Shown in pieces: positions 8,358 through 16,531 of a stretch of DNA of 64,000 nt (position 1 is its first letter; every line of letters begins with the position of its first letter). The position numbers were made by a program, and so were the translations under genes. Under the pieces are notes generated by a model. It saw only the letters and a list, made by a program, of their open reading frames with translations. It was not told the DNA's origin and did not search any database. The stretch comes from Lolliginicoccus lacisalsi (GTDB lineage Bacteria; Actinomycetota; Actinomycetes; Mycobacteriales; Mycobacteriaceae). The DNA lies in contig NZ_JACYWE010000001.1 in the NCBI RefSeq assembly GCF_014841105.1, forward strand, positions 35,995-99,994, in the 5' to 3' direction.

Positions 8358-9331
8358 CAGGGGGTCCTCTGCCGCACGACGCGATCCCCGGCGGCGAGCA
8401 GCGCCGTGGTTCCGCCCGACTGTCGCGTGGCGGGATTGCGTCGGTGGTACACGCATTCCTCCGGCAGGTCGGTGAGGCTGACGGGGTTGCCTGGCAGCGG
8501 CCGCAGCCCCCGCTCGGGGAGCGCCGCGAGCAAGTCGCGGGTGTAGTCATGCCAGGGATCGGCGAGGATATCCCCGGCAGGGCCTTCCTCCATGATCCGG
8601 GAGGCGTGCATCACGGCGAGGCGATCAGCTACCGCGTCGCGCTGCAGGGCCGCGAGATCATGGCTGATCAGCAGGATCGTGGTGCCGGCAGTCGCGAGTT
8701 CCCGCAGCAGCCGGTGCGTGCTGCTCGCCAGTGCGGGATCGAGCTGCGAGGTGGGCTCGTCGGCGATGAGGACGGTGGGATCCCCGGCGAGGGCGGCGGC
8801 GATCGCGGCGCGCTGCGCCTGTCCCCCGGACAGCTCGTGCGGATACCGCTGCAGCAGGCCCGGTGGCAGGCCGGCGCGCTCGGCGAGATCCCGGGGCTCG
8901 TGGTTCCCACCGAGCGCGGCGATGGTCTCGCGTATCTGGGAGCCGACGGTGCGGACGGGGGTGAAGCTCGTTGCGGGCGATTGCGGAACCAGGCCGATGT
9001 CGGTGCCCCGCCTGCATCGTGGCGAGAGCGCATCGATCACGCCGCGGCCTATCGCTAGGCGCGCGGTGCCAGAGACGCGGGCGGTGGGTGGCAGCAGGCG
9101 CATCAGTGCCGCGGCGAGGATGGACTTGCCGCAACCGGACTCACCGATGAGCGCGGTGATGGTGCCGGGGCGAAGGTGCAGGGTGACCTCGGACAGGGCA
9201 TGCACGGAGCGGCCGTCCCGCAGCGCGAGGCGGACGGTCAGATCGTCGATGGCGAGCCTCGGCATGGCCCGGGGCGTCGCTGGCGGGCGACCGGGGACCT
9301 GTGGCTCGGCCACGCGGGTCGCAGGGCTCAT
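8357..9331 (-). CDS. peptide/nickel-type ABC transporter ATP-binding protein (first ATPase)
   Basis: A 324-residue ABC ATPase of the DppD/NikD type. Its parts are Walker A IGESGCGKS, Q-loop VPQSPATSF, signature LSGGQAQRA, Walker B VLIADEPTSQLD and switch His LISHDLAAL. The C-terminal extension DLPEECVYHRRNP corresponds to the oligopeptide/dipeptide C-terminal domain, whose usual cysteine cluster is reduced to one Cys here. The ATG overlaps the stop of the permease gene (ATGA). It forms a heterodimeric motor with the second ATPase. Confidence 0.9.
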   Translation of the reverse strand: MSPATRVAEPQVPGRPPATPRAMPRLAIDDLTVRLALRDGRSVHALSEVTLHLRPGTITALIGESGCGKSILAAALMRLLPPTARVSGTARLAIGRGVIDALSPRCRRGTDIGLVPQSPATSFTPVRTVGSQIRETIAALGGNHEPRDLAERAGLPPGLLQRYPHELSGGQAQRAAIAAALAGDPTVLIADEPTSQLDPALASSTHRLLRELATAGTTILLISHDLAALQRDAVADRLAVMHASRIMEEGPAGDILADPWHDYTRDLLAALPERGLRPLPGNPVSLTDLPEECVYHRRNPATRQSGGTTALLAAGDRVVRQRTP

Positions 9332-10167
9332 CGCAGTACCTCCTGGTGCTGGGGGCGGCGGTGCTCGCGGCCGAGCCGGGAGCTGGCGAGGGCGAGGGCG
9401 ATGGTGGTGAGCACGAGCATCCCGGCGGGGAAGGCGAGGGTCCACCAGGAGCCGAGGAGGATCGCGTCGCGCGAGGCCGCGAGCAAGGTGCCGAGGCTGG
9501 GCTGGTGCGGGGGCAGCCCGAGGCCAAGGAAGGACAAGGTGGATTCGTGCCATACCGCGTGCGGCAGCAGCAACGTGGTGGCGACGAGCGCCTGCCCGAG
9601 CACGCCGGGAACGATGTGCTGGGCGAGGATGTGCCGCCGTCCGGCCCCGGCGAGCCGGGCGGCGGTGATGTAGTCATGCTCGCGCAGCACGAGTGCCTCC
9701 GAGCGGGTGATGCGGGCGACGAGCACCCAGTGGGTGAGTCCGATCGACAGGATGATCGCGGCGATGTTGCCGCGGAACATCGCGACGATGACGATGCCGA
9801 GTATCAGGTGCGGCAGCGCGTTGGTGGCGTCGGCGAGGCGCATCACGATGCGGTCGGTAGTTCCCCCGGCGAGCGCCGAGGCGGTGCCGATGAGCAGGCC
9901 GATGCCAGTGGCGAGCAGGGCTGCCGCGGCCGCGATGACCAGTGACACCCGCAGCGCTGCTGCTACCTGGACGAACAGGTCCCGGCCGAGGTTGTCAGTG
10001 CCAAAGGGATGGGCCAGGGCCGGCGCCTGCCCTGCCCGGGCAAGGTCGACCGCGAGCGCCTCCGGCCCGGCGATCGACGGCACGAGGATCGCGTAGGCGA
10101 CGACCATGCCCAGCAGGCCCAGTCCGAGGATGGGCGCGGATGGGATGGGCACGGCGGGCCTAGCCAT
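9328..10167 (-). CDS. peptide/nickel-type ABC transporter permease (DppC/NikC-like)
   Basis: A 279-residue inner-membrane permease with about six hydrophobic helices. The N-terminal segment is HPFGTDNLGRDLFVQV, diagnostic of DppC/OppC-type permeases. The EAA loop is RSEALVLREHDYITAARLAGAG, which docks on the ATPases. Its start overlaps the preceding permease gene by 8 nt. Confidence 0.93.
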   Translation of the reverse strand: MARPAVPIPSAPILGLGLLGMVVAYAILVPSIAGPEALAVDLARAGQAPALAHPFGTDNLGRDLFVQVAAALRVSLVIAAAAALLATGIGLLIGTASALAGGTTDRIVMRLADATNALPHLILGIVIVAMFRGNIAAIILSIGLTHWVLVARITRSEALVLREHDYITAARLAGAGRRHILAQHIVPGVLGQALVATTLLLPHAVWHESTLSFLGLGLPPHQPSLGTLLAASRDAILLGSWWTLAFPAGMLVLTTIALALASSRLGREHRRPQHQEVLR

Positions 10168-11185
10168 CGGCGCGCACCCGCGGATCGGCGACGAGGTAGG
10201 CGATGTCGGCGAGGAGCGAGCCGAGCAGGACCGCGAGCGTCGTGCCGATGGTTAGCAGGGCGAGCAGCGGCAGGTCGAGGTGCTGGGCGGAGGCGACGAG
10301 CGCGGCGGCGACGCCTGGCCAGGAGAACACTTCCTCGACGAGCACCGCGCCCACGATCAGCTCGGGCAGTCGCGCGCCGAGGATCGTCAGCACCGGGGCG
10401 AGGGAGACGGGGAGCACATGACCGGTGATGATGCGCCGCTCGCTGATGCCGCGCGCGCGCGCTCCGGCCACGAACTCGGACGAGAGGCTGGCGGCGATGG
10501 ATTCGCGGGCGGCGAGCAGCAGCCATGGCATCTGGCTGATCGCGAGCACGCTGGCGGGCAGCACGAGGTGGCGGGCGACCTGGCCCAGCGAGGGCGCGGC
10601 CCCGGCGTCGGTGAGCCCTGCGGGCGGGAGCCAGCCGAGGGCGAGCGCGAACACCGCGATCGCGGCGAGCGCCAGCACGAACGGTGGCATCGCCTGCACC
10701 GCGAGAGTGGTCATCGTGATGACGCGGTCGATGATGCTGCCGGGCCGGATCCCGGCCCAGGTGCCGAGCAGCAGTGCCACGGGGATCGCGACGAGCAGCG
10801 AGGTGGCCACGAGCAGGACCGTCCAGGGCAGCCGCTCCGCGAGAACGTCGAGCACCGGCTGCTGGAAGGCGCGGGAGTAGCCGAGGTCGCCGTGCGCGAG
10901 GTCGGTGACCCACCACCAGTAAGCGGTGTACCAGGGTGCATCGAGGCCTAGCGTCGCGGTGACGGCAGCCTTTGCCTCCTCGCTGGCGGTCAGGTAGCGG
11001 TCGCCGAGGTACGCGGCTAGCGGATCGAACGGGGACGCGGCGGCCGCGGCGAACAGTGCAGCGGATACGGCGATGGTGACGATCGGGAAGAGGGCGAGCC
11101 TGCGCGCGATCATGCGTCCCGCGCCGCGTTCCCGCAGGCGTCGGCCGCGGTCCGGGAGTCGGTCGCTCGTCGCGGTGGTGGTCAT
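10160..11185 (-). CDS. peptide/nickel-type ABC transporter permease (DppB/NikB-like)
   Basis: A 341-residue permease with an N-terminal helix (ALFPIVTIAVSAALFAAAA), a periplasmic loop carrying the family pattern LGLDAPWYTAYWWWVTDLA, and an EAA loop FVAGARARGISERRIITGH. The start MTTTATSD was chosen because its ATG overlaps the SBP stop (ATGA). An upstream in-frame start at 11224 would overlap the SBP gene by 43 nt. Together with the DppC-like subunit it forms the channel. Confidence 0.92.
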   Translation of the reverse strand: MTTTATSDRLPDRGRRLRERGAGRMIARRLALFPIVTIAVSAALFAAAAASPFDPLAAYLGDRYLTASEEAKAAVTATLGLDAPWYTAYWWWVTDLAHGDLGYSRAFQQPVLDVLAERLPWTVLLVATSLLVAIPVALLLGTWAGIRPGSIIDRVITMTTLAVQAMPPFVLALAAIAVFALALGWLPPAGLTDAGAAPSLGQVARHLVLPASVLAISQMPWLLLAARESIAASLSSEFVAGARARGISERRIITGHVLPVSLAPVLTILGARLPELIVGAVLVEEVFSWPGVAAALVASAQHLDLPLLALLTIGTTLAVLLGSLLADIAYLVADPRVRADG

Positions 11186-12789
11186 CGTGGCGCCCAGGAC
11201 TCGACCGACCACCACGGGCCCCACAGTGCTCCGTGCGCGTGGGGCTCAAGGATCGGATCGCTCGTGATCCAGCCGTCGGTGCGGGCGAGGTAGGTGTGGT
11301 CGAGGAAGACCAGGAACACGTATCCAGGGTCCTCGATGTAGTGCTGCTCGGCCTGCCGGTACGCGGCATCTCGCTCGCTCCGGTCCGTCGCGCGGCGGGC
11401 CTGGTCGAGCAGGGCGTCGATGCGCGGGTCGGCGTGGCGGCTCGCGTTGTCGAACGCGCTGCCCACCCCGGGGTCGAGGTAGCGCGAATGCCAGGTGGCG
11501 TAGAGCTGGGTGTCAGGATCGTAGGGCTCCTCGCCGCCGCCAATCAAGATCGCGTCGTCCTCGATGCGGGGGGTGATGCGGTCCCACGAGAGGGCCTCGA
11601 GCTGGACCTCGATGCCGATCCGCCGCGCGTCGGCGGCGAAGGCCTGGGCAAGATCGCGTCGCACGAGATCGGCGGGGTTGTACATGACCGTGAAGGTGGC
11701 TCGCTGCCCGTTCTTCTCCCGGATGGCATCGTCGCCGGGGCGCCAGCCGGCGTCGTCGAGCAGCGCGCGCGCCGCCTCGGGATCGTGGCCGAACACGGCT
11801 GCGGGCTCGTGCGCGCCCCCTGCTTCTGCGGGGAGCGGCGTGTGCGCGGGCCGGCCGTGGCCACCGAGCAAGGTGGTGATCATGGCGTCGCGGTCCACGG
11901 CGAGGTTGAGCGCGCGACGGATCGCGGCATCGCCGGTGACGGGGCCGCTCGAGGGCATGGAGACTCCGCGCCAGTCCGCGGAGGGGGCGGTCACCAGGTC
12001 CATGCCGGTGCGCTCGGCCGAGCGCTGGGCGAGCAGCGGGGGCAGCGGGGCGCCGTCGAGCTCTCCCGCGGCGAGGCGCAGCGCCCGGGCGTTGTCATCG
12101 GGGACCGACAGCAGGGTGATCTGCTCGACCGCTGGCGCGCCATCCCAGTACGCGGGGTTCGCCCGCAGCACGGCACGGTCGGGGCGAAGCTCGTCGAGCT
12201 CGTAGGGCCCGGTGCCGACGGGATCGGTGTTGAGGGTGGATTCGACAGCGGGCTGCCCGGGGATGAGGCGCTCGGAAGGGACGATCCCGACGAGCAGCTT
12301 CACGGGGAACGCGGCGAAGGGATGCTCGAGCGTGAATCGCACTGCGTGCTCGTCGATTTCGTCGATGCGGGTGATCATGTTGTAGGACGAGGCGATCTCC
12401 GACGCGCTCGCGGGTGCGAGGATCGCCCGGTAGGTCGCGGCGACGTCGGTGGCATCGAACGGCGTGCCGTCGGTGAAGGAGACGTCGTCGCGCAGCGTGA
12501 CGGTCCACGTCGTGCCGGTCGCGTCGCTGGTGGGCATCGTTTCGGCGAGCGCGGGCTCGAGGCTGGTGCCGTCCGGGGCGTGGCGGAGCAGACCATCATA
12601 GAGCTTGGATGCTCCTGCGGGCGCATAGCCGGCGATGGGGTTGTAGCCGCTGGGAATGCTGGAATCGGCGAGGATCAGCTCGCTCGGCTCGTCGCTGGTC
12701 GCGCCGGGGATGGTGCACGCTCCAAGCAGCAGCGAGAGCGTGGCCGTCATCGGCAGGATGATGGCGGCGCCAGGGCGCGAGCTCCCCAC
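11182..12789 (-). CDS. ABC transporter substrate-binding lipoprotein (SBP_bac_5 family)
   Basis: The first gene of the importer operon: a 535-residue cluster-C binding protein. The N-terminus has a lipoprotein signal ending in the lipobox LLGAC, with Cys25 as the lipidation site. The conserved core includes ALAETMPTSDATGTTWTVTL, DPVGTGPYEL and WDGAPAVEQI. Family members bind peptides, nickel chelates, opines or siderophores. The ligand cannot be read from sequence. The start is GTG after GAGAGGA. Upstream lies a TGAACA-containing inverted repeat (12802-12842) that resembles metalloregulator sites. The operon also lies a few kilobases from cobalamin genes, so metal or metallophore uptake is possible but unproven. 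Confidence 0.9.
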   Translation of the reverse strand: MGSSRPGAAIILPMTATLSLLLGACTIPGATSDEPSELILADSSIPSGYNPIAGYAPAGASKLYDGLLRHAPDGTSLEPALAETMPTSDATGTTWTVTLRDDVSFTDGTPFDATDVAATYRAILAPASASEIASSYNMITRIDEIDEHAVRFTLEHPFAAFPVKLLVGIVPSERLIPGQPAVESTLNTDPVGTGPYELDELRPDRAVLRANPAYWDGAPAVEQITLLSVPDDNARALRLAAGELDGAPLPPLLAQRSAERTGMDLVTAPSADWRGVSMPSSGPVTGDAAIRRALNLAVDRDAMITTLLGGHGRPAHTPLPAEAGGAHEPAAVFGHDPEAARALLDDAGWRPGDDAIREKNGQRATFTVMYNPADLVRRDLAQAFAADARRIGIEVQLEALSWDRITPRIEDDAILIGGGEEPYDPDTQLYATWHSRYLDPGVGSAFDNASRHADPRIDALLDQARRATDRSERDAAYRQAEQHYIEDPGYVFLVFLDHTYLARTDGWITSDPILEPHAHGALWGPWWSVESWAPR

Positions 12790-12801
12790 GGTTTATCCTC
12801 T

Positions 12802-12842
12802 CATCTGTTCAGATGTTCATATGTCATCGTAATGCTGAACAG
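12802..12842. promoter_or_regulatory. palindromic operator-like region upstream of ABC importer operon
   Basis: CATCTGTTCAGATG (12802-12815) is an inverted repeat. CTGTTCAG (12805-12812) is also the exact reverse complement of CTGAACAG at 12835-12842. Read on the minus strand the stretch contains ATGAACATCTGAACAG, with two TGAAC repeats 8 nt apart. TGAACA-type repeats are typical of ArsR/SmtB metal-sensor operators. It sits 13-53 nt upstream of the SBP start. The regulator is unknown. Confidence 0.5.
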
Positions 12843-12892
12843 ACCAGGAACGGTAGGGGCCCGCGCGGGCGAAAAACCTTCTGGACATGCAA

Positions 12893-12922
12893 CGAGCCCC
12901 CCGCACAAATGCGGGGGGCTCG
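12893..12922 (-). terminator. strong hairpin terminator downstream of cold shock gene
   Basis: A perfect 13-bp stem, CGAGCCCCCCGCA with TGCGGGGGGCTCG, around a 4-nt loop. It lies 36 nt past the csp stop codon and before the ABC operon on the same strand. There is no strong U-tract immediately after, which is common for actinobacterial terminators. Confidence 0.85.
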
Positions 12923-12958
12923 ATGTCTTAGCGAACTACCTCAAGTTTGGGGTGTTCC

Positions 12959-13162
12959 TCAGAGGGGGCGAACCGCGATGGCCTGCTGGCCCTTAGGGCT
13001 CTGGCCGATCTCGAACTCGACTCGCTGGTTCTCCTCGAGCGAACGGAAACCGTTCGACTGGATCTCCGAGTAGTGGACGAATACGTCAGCGGAGCCATCC
13101 TCGGGAGCAATGAAGCCGAAGCCCTTCTCCGAGTTGAACCACTTGACTGTGCCCTGCGCCAT
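12959..13162 (-). CDS. cold shock protein (CspA family)
   Basis: A 67-residue single cold-shock domain, [20 protein letters not shown] at the start. RNP1 (KGFGFI) and RNP2 (VFVHYSEI) are intact. It binds single-stranded RNA/DNA and acts as an RNA chaperone. The start follows GAGAGAAG. The frame is open upstream, but that part reads non-homologous sequence and is a leader. A strong terminator hairpin follows at 12893-12922. Confidence 0.97.
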   Translation of the reverse strand: MAQGTVKWFNSEKGFGFIAPEDGSADVFVHYSEIQSNGFRSLEENQRVEFEIGQSPKGQQAIAVRPL

Positions 13163-13560
13163 GATACTTCTCTCTCTTACCGGAAATGATGGGTAGACGT
13201 TCCAGCCCATCAGGCCGGTTGTGATCACAGCAGCTTGCGAGTCTTACTGGTGAAGAACGCTTTGTGAATACCCTGTGACCGCAACATTGATCTCGAGCAC
13301 GCACGAAACGAACACCGAAAACTACGACCGGGACTAAGTAGACCACATCGAGGGCCATAGCGCTAGTGCTTGGCGCACTTTGCCCCTCGAGCGGCGTGTC
13401 CCGCCCTACGCCGCGCGCCCGGAATGCGCGCGAAAGCGACACGCGTTGCGCCGGAAGCGGTCGCGGACCCCGGCCCCGGAAGGCGTCCCGCGCCCCGTGG
13501 CCTCATCCGTGGCGGGACCCCGAACCCGCCCCGTCGGCCGTGCAGGGTAGTAATGGAGGC
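13163..13560. other. 398-nt divergent intergenic region (csp leader and lpqF-like promoter)
   Basis: The left ~200 nt, read on the minus strand, form the 5' leader of the cold shock gene. It is less GC-rich than the rest, as is common for csp leaders that fold in a temperature-dependent way. The right ~190 nt are very GC-rich and lie upstream of the LpqF-like gene. No second coding region is supported. Confidence 0.5.
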
Positions 13561-14955
13561 ATGCGTCCCACTGCTTCCCGCCTGCGCCGAGCCGCCGCCG
13601 CGTTCACCATCCTCGCCTCCGCCGCCTCGCTGGCCTCCTGCTCCACCAGCGACGATCCCGGCGCGGACGGCGAGACCAGCAACGAGCAGGCGTCGATCTC
13701 CTTGCCGGACACCGCGGCCGGCCAACAGATGGCCTGGTTCCTTTCAGCTTCGGCCAGCCCGCCGATCGGCGAGGACGAGCTCCGCGAGCGCTTCACCGAG
13801 GACTTCCTCGCCAACGTCTCCCCGGAGGAGCTCAACTCCACCCTCGAGCAGTTCGGCGGGTTCACCACCGAATCGATCGCCTCGGACGAGCCGGACGAGC
13901 TGGTCATCGTGGCCAGCGCCAACGAGGAACGGCTGAACATCGCGGTGGCGGTCAATGAGGAGGGCAGGATCGCGGGCCTCACCATCTCCCCCGCCGCCCC
14001 CGAGATGCCCGCGCCGCCCACGGGCTGGGATGACCTCGATGAGCGGCTCGATGGGATCGCGCCGGATTCGTCGTTCCTCGCCGCGCGCATGGATGCGGAC
14101 GGTTCCTGCGCGAGCGTCCACGAGCGCGCCGCGACCGAGACCGTGCCGATCGCCTCGGTGTTCAAGCTCTTCGTCCTCGACGCCGTCGCGCGCGCCCTGG
14201 GCGAGGGCACGATCTCCCCGGACACCACCGTGACCGTGCGGGACGCGACCAAGAGCTGGCCGACCGGCGTGCTGCAGGACGAGGCCGACGGCACCGCCGT
14301 CACCGTCACCGAGGCGACGGAACTGATGATGGCGCTCAGCGACAACACCGCCACCGACTTGCTGATCGACCTCGTGGGCCGCGATGCGGTGGAGCAATCG
14401 TTCGCCAGCATCACCGGCGATCCCGAAAGCAACGCCCCCTTGCTGAATACCCGGGAGATGTTCCTCCTCAAGGCCGTCGACTACCCAGTGCTCGCTGACG
14501 AGTACAGCGGGCTCGATAGCGCCACCGCCAAGCGCGATTTCATCGAGGGCACCCTCGCGAGCACCGGCCTGCCGCCAGTGAGCGAGGCCTCTGGCTGGAC
14601 CGCGCCGCGCCATGTCGACGAGATCGAGTGGTTCGCATCGCTCAGCGAGGTGTGCGAGGCTTACGCCGCGCTCGCCGACCACGAGGAGCCGCTCGTCGAG
14701 GCCTCGCTCTCGCTCAACGACGGCGGCATCGGGCTCGATGAGCAGCAATGGCCGACCGTGTGGTTCAAGGGCGGCTCCGAGCCGGGCGTGCTCGCGCTCT
14801 CCTACCGAGCGGTCGATGAGGACGGCCAGGCCGTATTCGTAGCGCTGGTCAGCCGCGATCCCGGCCTCGACATCAGTGACGCGAACGCGACGAGCGGCCA
14901 GATCCAGGACGCGTTGTCGATCACCAAGGGCGGGCTCAATCTCGTACGCGAATAG
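13561..14955 (+). CDS. LpqF-like lipoprotein with class A beta-lactamase fold
   Basis: A 464-residue secreted lipoprotein. The signal peptide RRAAAAFTILASAASLASC puts the lipid Cys at 27. Residues 50-150 form an N-terminal Cpe/LpqF-type domain. Residues 155-460 are a class A beta-lactamase-like serine hydrolase with SVFK at 199-202, SDN at 260-262 and KGG at 403-405. The active-site triad is therefore intact. Mycobacterial LpqF has the same two-domain plan. Its role is thought to be in the cell envelope rather than drug resistance, though beta-lactamase activity cannot be excluded. The start at 13561 is set by the signal peptide; the frame is open far upstream without homology. Confidence 0.85.
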   Translation: MRPTASRLRRAAAAFTILASAASLASCSTSDDPGADGETSNEQASISLPDTAAGQQMAWFLSASASPPIGEDELRERFTEDFLANVSPEELNSTLEQFGGFTTESIASDEPDELVIVASANEERLNIAVAVNEEGRIAGLTISPAAPEMPAPPTGWDDLDERLDGIAPDSSFLAARMDADGSCASVHERAATETVPIASVFKLFVLDAVARALGEGTISPDTTVTVRDATKSWPTGVLQDEADGTAVTVTEATELMMALSDNTATDLLIDLVGRDAVEQSFASITGDPESNAPLLNTREMFLLKAVDYPVLADEYSGLDSATAKRDFIEGTLASTGLPPVSEASGWTAPRHVDEIEWFASLSEVCEAYAALADHEEPLVEASLSLNDGGIGLDEQQWPTVWFKGGSEPGVLALSYRAVDEDGQAVFVALVSRDPGLDISDANATSGQIQDALSITKGGLNLVRE

Positions 14956-15013
14956 TATCTGCCCGTGCAGCCCGCGACGCGAGCACCCGCTCCTGGCAGG
15001 ATAGAGCCGAGTT

Positions 15014-15045
15014 CACGACAGATCCGAACCCACGACAGATCCGAA
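15014..15045. repeat. 15-bp direct repeat upstream of WS/DGAT gene
   Basis: CACGACAGATCCGAA occurs twice, at 15014-15028 and 15031-15045, in phase 17 nt apart. It ends 55 nt before the GTG start of the acyltransferase. Position and repetition suggest a regulator-binding site; no regulator is known. Confidence 0.55.
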
Positions 15046-15100
15046 TCTAGTGCCCGCGCGCGAGCCCGGGCCGCTGAGCCGATTGCCGGAGGAGCCCCGC

Positions 15101-16531
15101 GTGCGACAACTCGATCCCGCCAGCGCTGTCATGCTCTACCTCGAGGGGACGGGCCATCATCACCACCTGATGAGCGTTTATGTCATCGAGCCCGGCGTGC
15201 TCGGCACCGGCGCGGAGATCGTGCGCGCGCACGTCATCGAGCGGCTCGCGGGCTCGCCGTCCTTCGATGCGCGCGTGGTCGATGTGCCGGGGAGCCTCAC
15301 GCGGCCCTACCTGGTCCCGGACACGGAGTTCGATCCCGAGGACCACGTCCGCATGGGCAGCATCCCCGGCGACGGGAGCTGGCGCGCGGCGTGCGCCGAG
15401 ATCGCCCGCGCCTTCGATGAGCCCATGGACCTCGCGCGGCCGCTCTGGGACGTTCGGATCCTCTCCGGGATCGTGCCGAGCGAGCGATTCCCCGCCGGAG
15501 CGAGCCTGCTCCTCATCAAGGTCCACCACGCCGCGATGGATGGGCTTGGCATCGTCCGGTTCGCGGGCAGGCTGCTCGACGCGCGCCCCGCGCCGGTCGC
15601 GCGGCGAGCGCACGCGCCGCGGCCCACCGAGCAGCAACGGCACAGCACCGCCGCGCTGATCGGGGATTCAGCATCCCGGGCGCCGGGTGCCTTCGCGCGA
15701 TTCATGGCGGATACGTTCAGGACCATCGGGGCGCAGCGAAGGTTCCGGGACGCGCTTGCCGCGGGCACGGTCGAGCCACGTCCGGTCGCCGCGCCGGTGA
15801 CCAGGCTCAACGACACGACCTCCGGGGAGCATGTGTTCAATGGGATGCACGTCCCGCTCGCTGAGGCGCAGAGGTGCCGTGATCTCGTCGAGGGCGCCAC
15901 CATCAATGACGTCGCGCTCGCCGCGATCTCGGGCGGCATACAGCGCTACCTCGCCGAGCTGGGCGAAGCCCCTGCGGGCGACCTCATCTGCGGGGTGCCC
16001 CGGTCCCTGCACGGAGAGGACATCGAGGAGGGTGTCAACAAGATCACCGGCATGTCCGTGTACCTGCATAACACCTGCCTGGATCCGGTCGAGCGGCTGC
16101 GCCGCATCCACGCCAGCACGACCGCCGAGAAGCATCGGACAAGCGTCCACCGAGAGGCCGAGCTAGGCCACCTCATCCTGCGGCTGCCGCCCGCGATCAT
16201 CCGCCCGCTGACCATCGCCGAGACCCGCGCCACCGCGACCAAGACCACCGAGACATCCCTGAGCACCGTGGCGACAAACATGCCACGTGGCCGGGCCCCG
16301 CTGTACTTCCTGGGCAACGAGGTCCGCGAGACCTACAGCCTGCTGCCCATGAACTCCAGCATCGGTGCCAAGCACGAGATCACCTCGCTCGGCGATCGGC
16401 TGTTCATCAGTATCAACGCCGACTCGGCGGCCATTCCCGACACCGAGCGGTACCTCGCGCACATAGCGGCGGCCCATGCCGAGCTCGTCGAGGCGACGGC
16501 GCCCGCGCGACCAGAGGCCTCGCTGCTCTAG
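15101..16531 (+). CDS. wax ester synthase/diacylglycerol acyltransferase (WS/DGAT)
   Basis: A 476-residue bifunctional acyltransferase that makes triacylglycerol or wax esters from acyl-CoA with diacylglycerol or a fatty alcohol. The condensation-type active site HHAAMDG is at 142-148, following the PLWDVRIL region (114-121). A C-terminal MNSSIGAKHEITSLGDRLFISINAD-like region (given here only by its key residues, near 16350-16430) matches the family. The GTG start at 15101 follows GGAGGAG and gives the family-typical N-terminus VRQLDPASAVMLYLE. A GTG 51 nt upstream is in frame but lacks such a site. WS/DGAT genes are characteristic of mycolic-acid actinobacteria. Confidence 0.92.
   Translation: MRQLDPASAVMLYLEGTGHHHHLMSVYVIEPGVLGTGAEIVRAHVIERLAGSPSFDARVVDVPGSLTRPYLVPDTEFDPEDHVRMGSIPGDGSWRAACAEIARAFDEPMDLARPLWDVRILSGIVPSERFPAGASLLLIKVHHAAMDGLGIVRFAGRLLDARPAPVARRAHAPRPTEQQRHSTAALIGDSASRAPGAFARFMADTFRTIGAQRRFRDALAAGTVEPRPVAAPVTRLNDTTSGEHVFNGMHVPLAEAQRCRDLVEGATINDVALAAISGGIQRYLAELGEAPAGDLICGVPRSLHGEDIEEGVNKITGMSVYLHNTCLDPVERLRRIHASTTAEKHRTSVHREAELGHLILRLPPAIIRPLTIAETRATATKTTETSLSTVATNMPRGRAPLYFLGNEVRETYSLLPMNSSIGAKHEITSLGDRLFISINADSAAIPDTERYLAHIAAAHAELVEATAPARPEASLL

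Noticed and set aside
14953-14966. 14-nt sequence TAGTATCTGCCCGT shared with 30000-30013
   Set aside because: A single 14-nt match within 64 kb is expected by chance; one copy overlaps a stop codon and neither context agrees.
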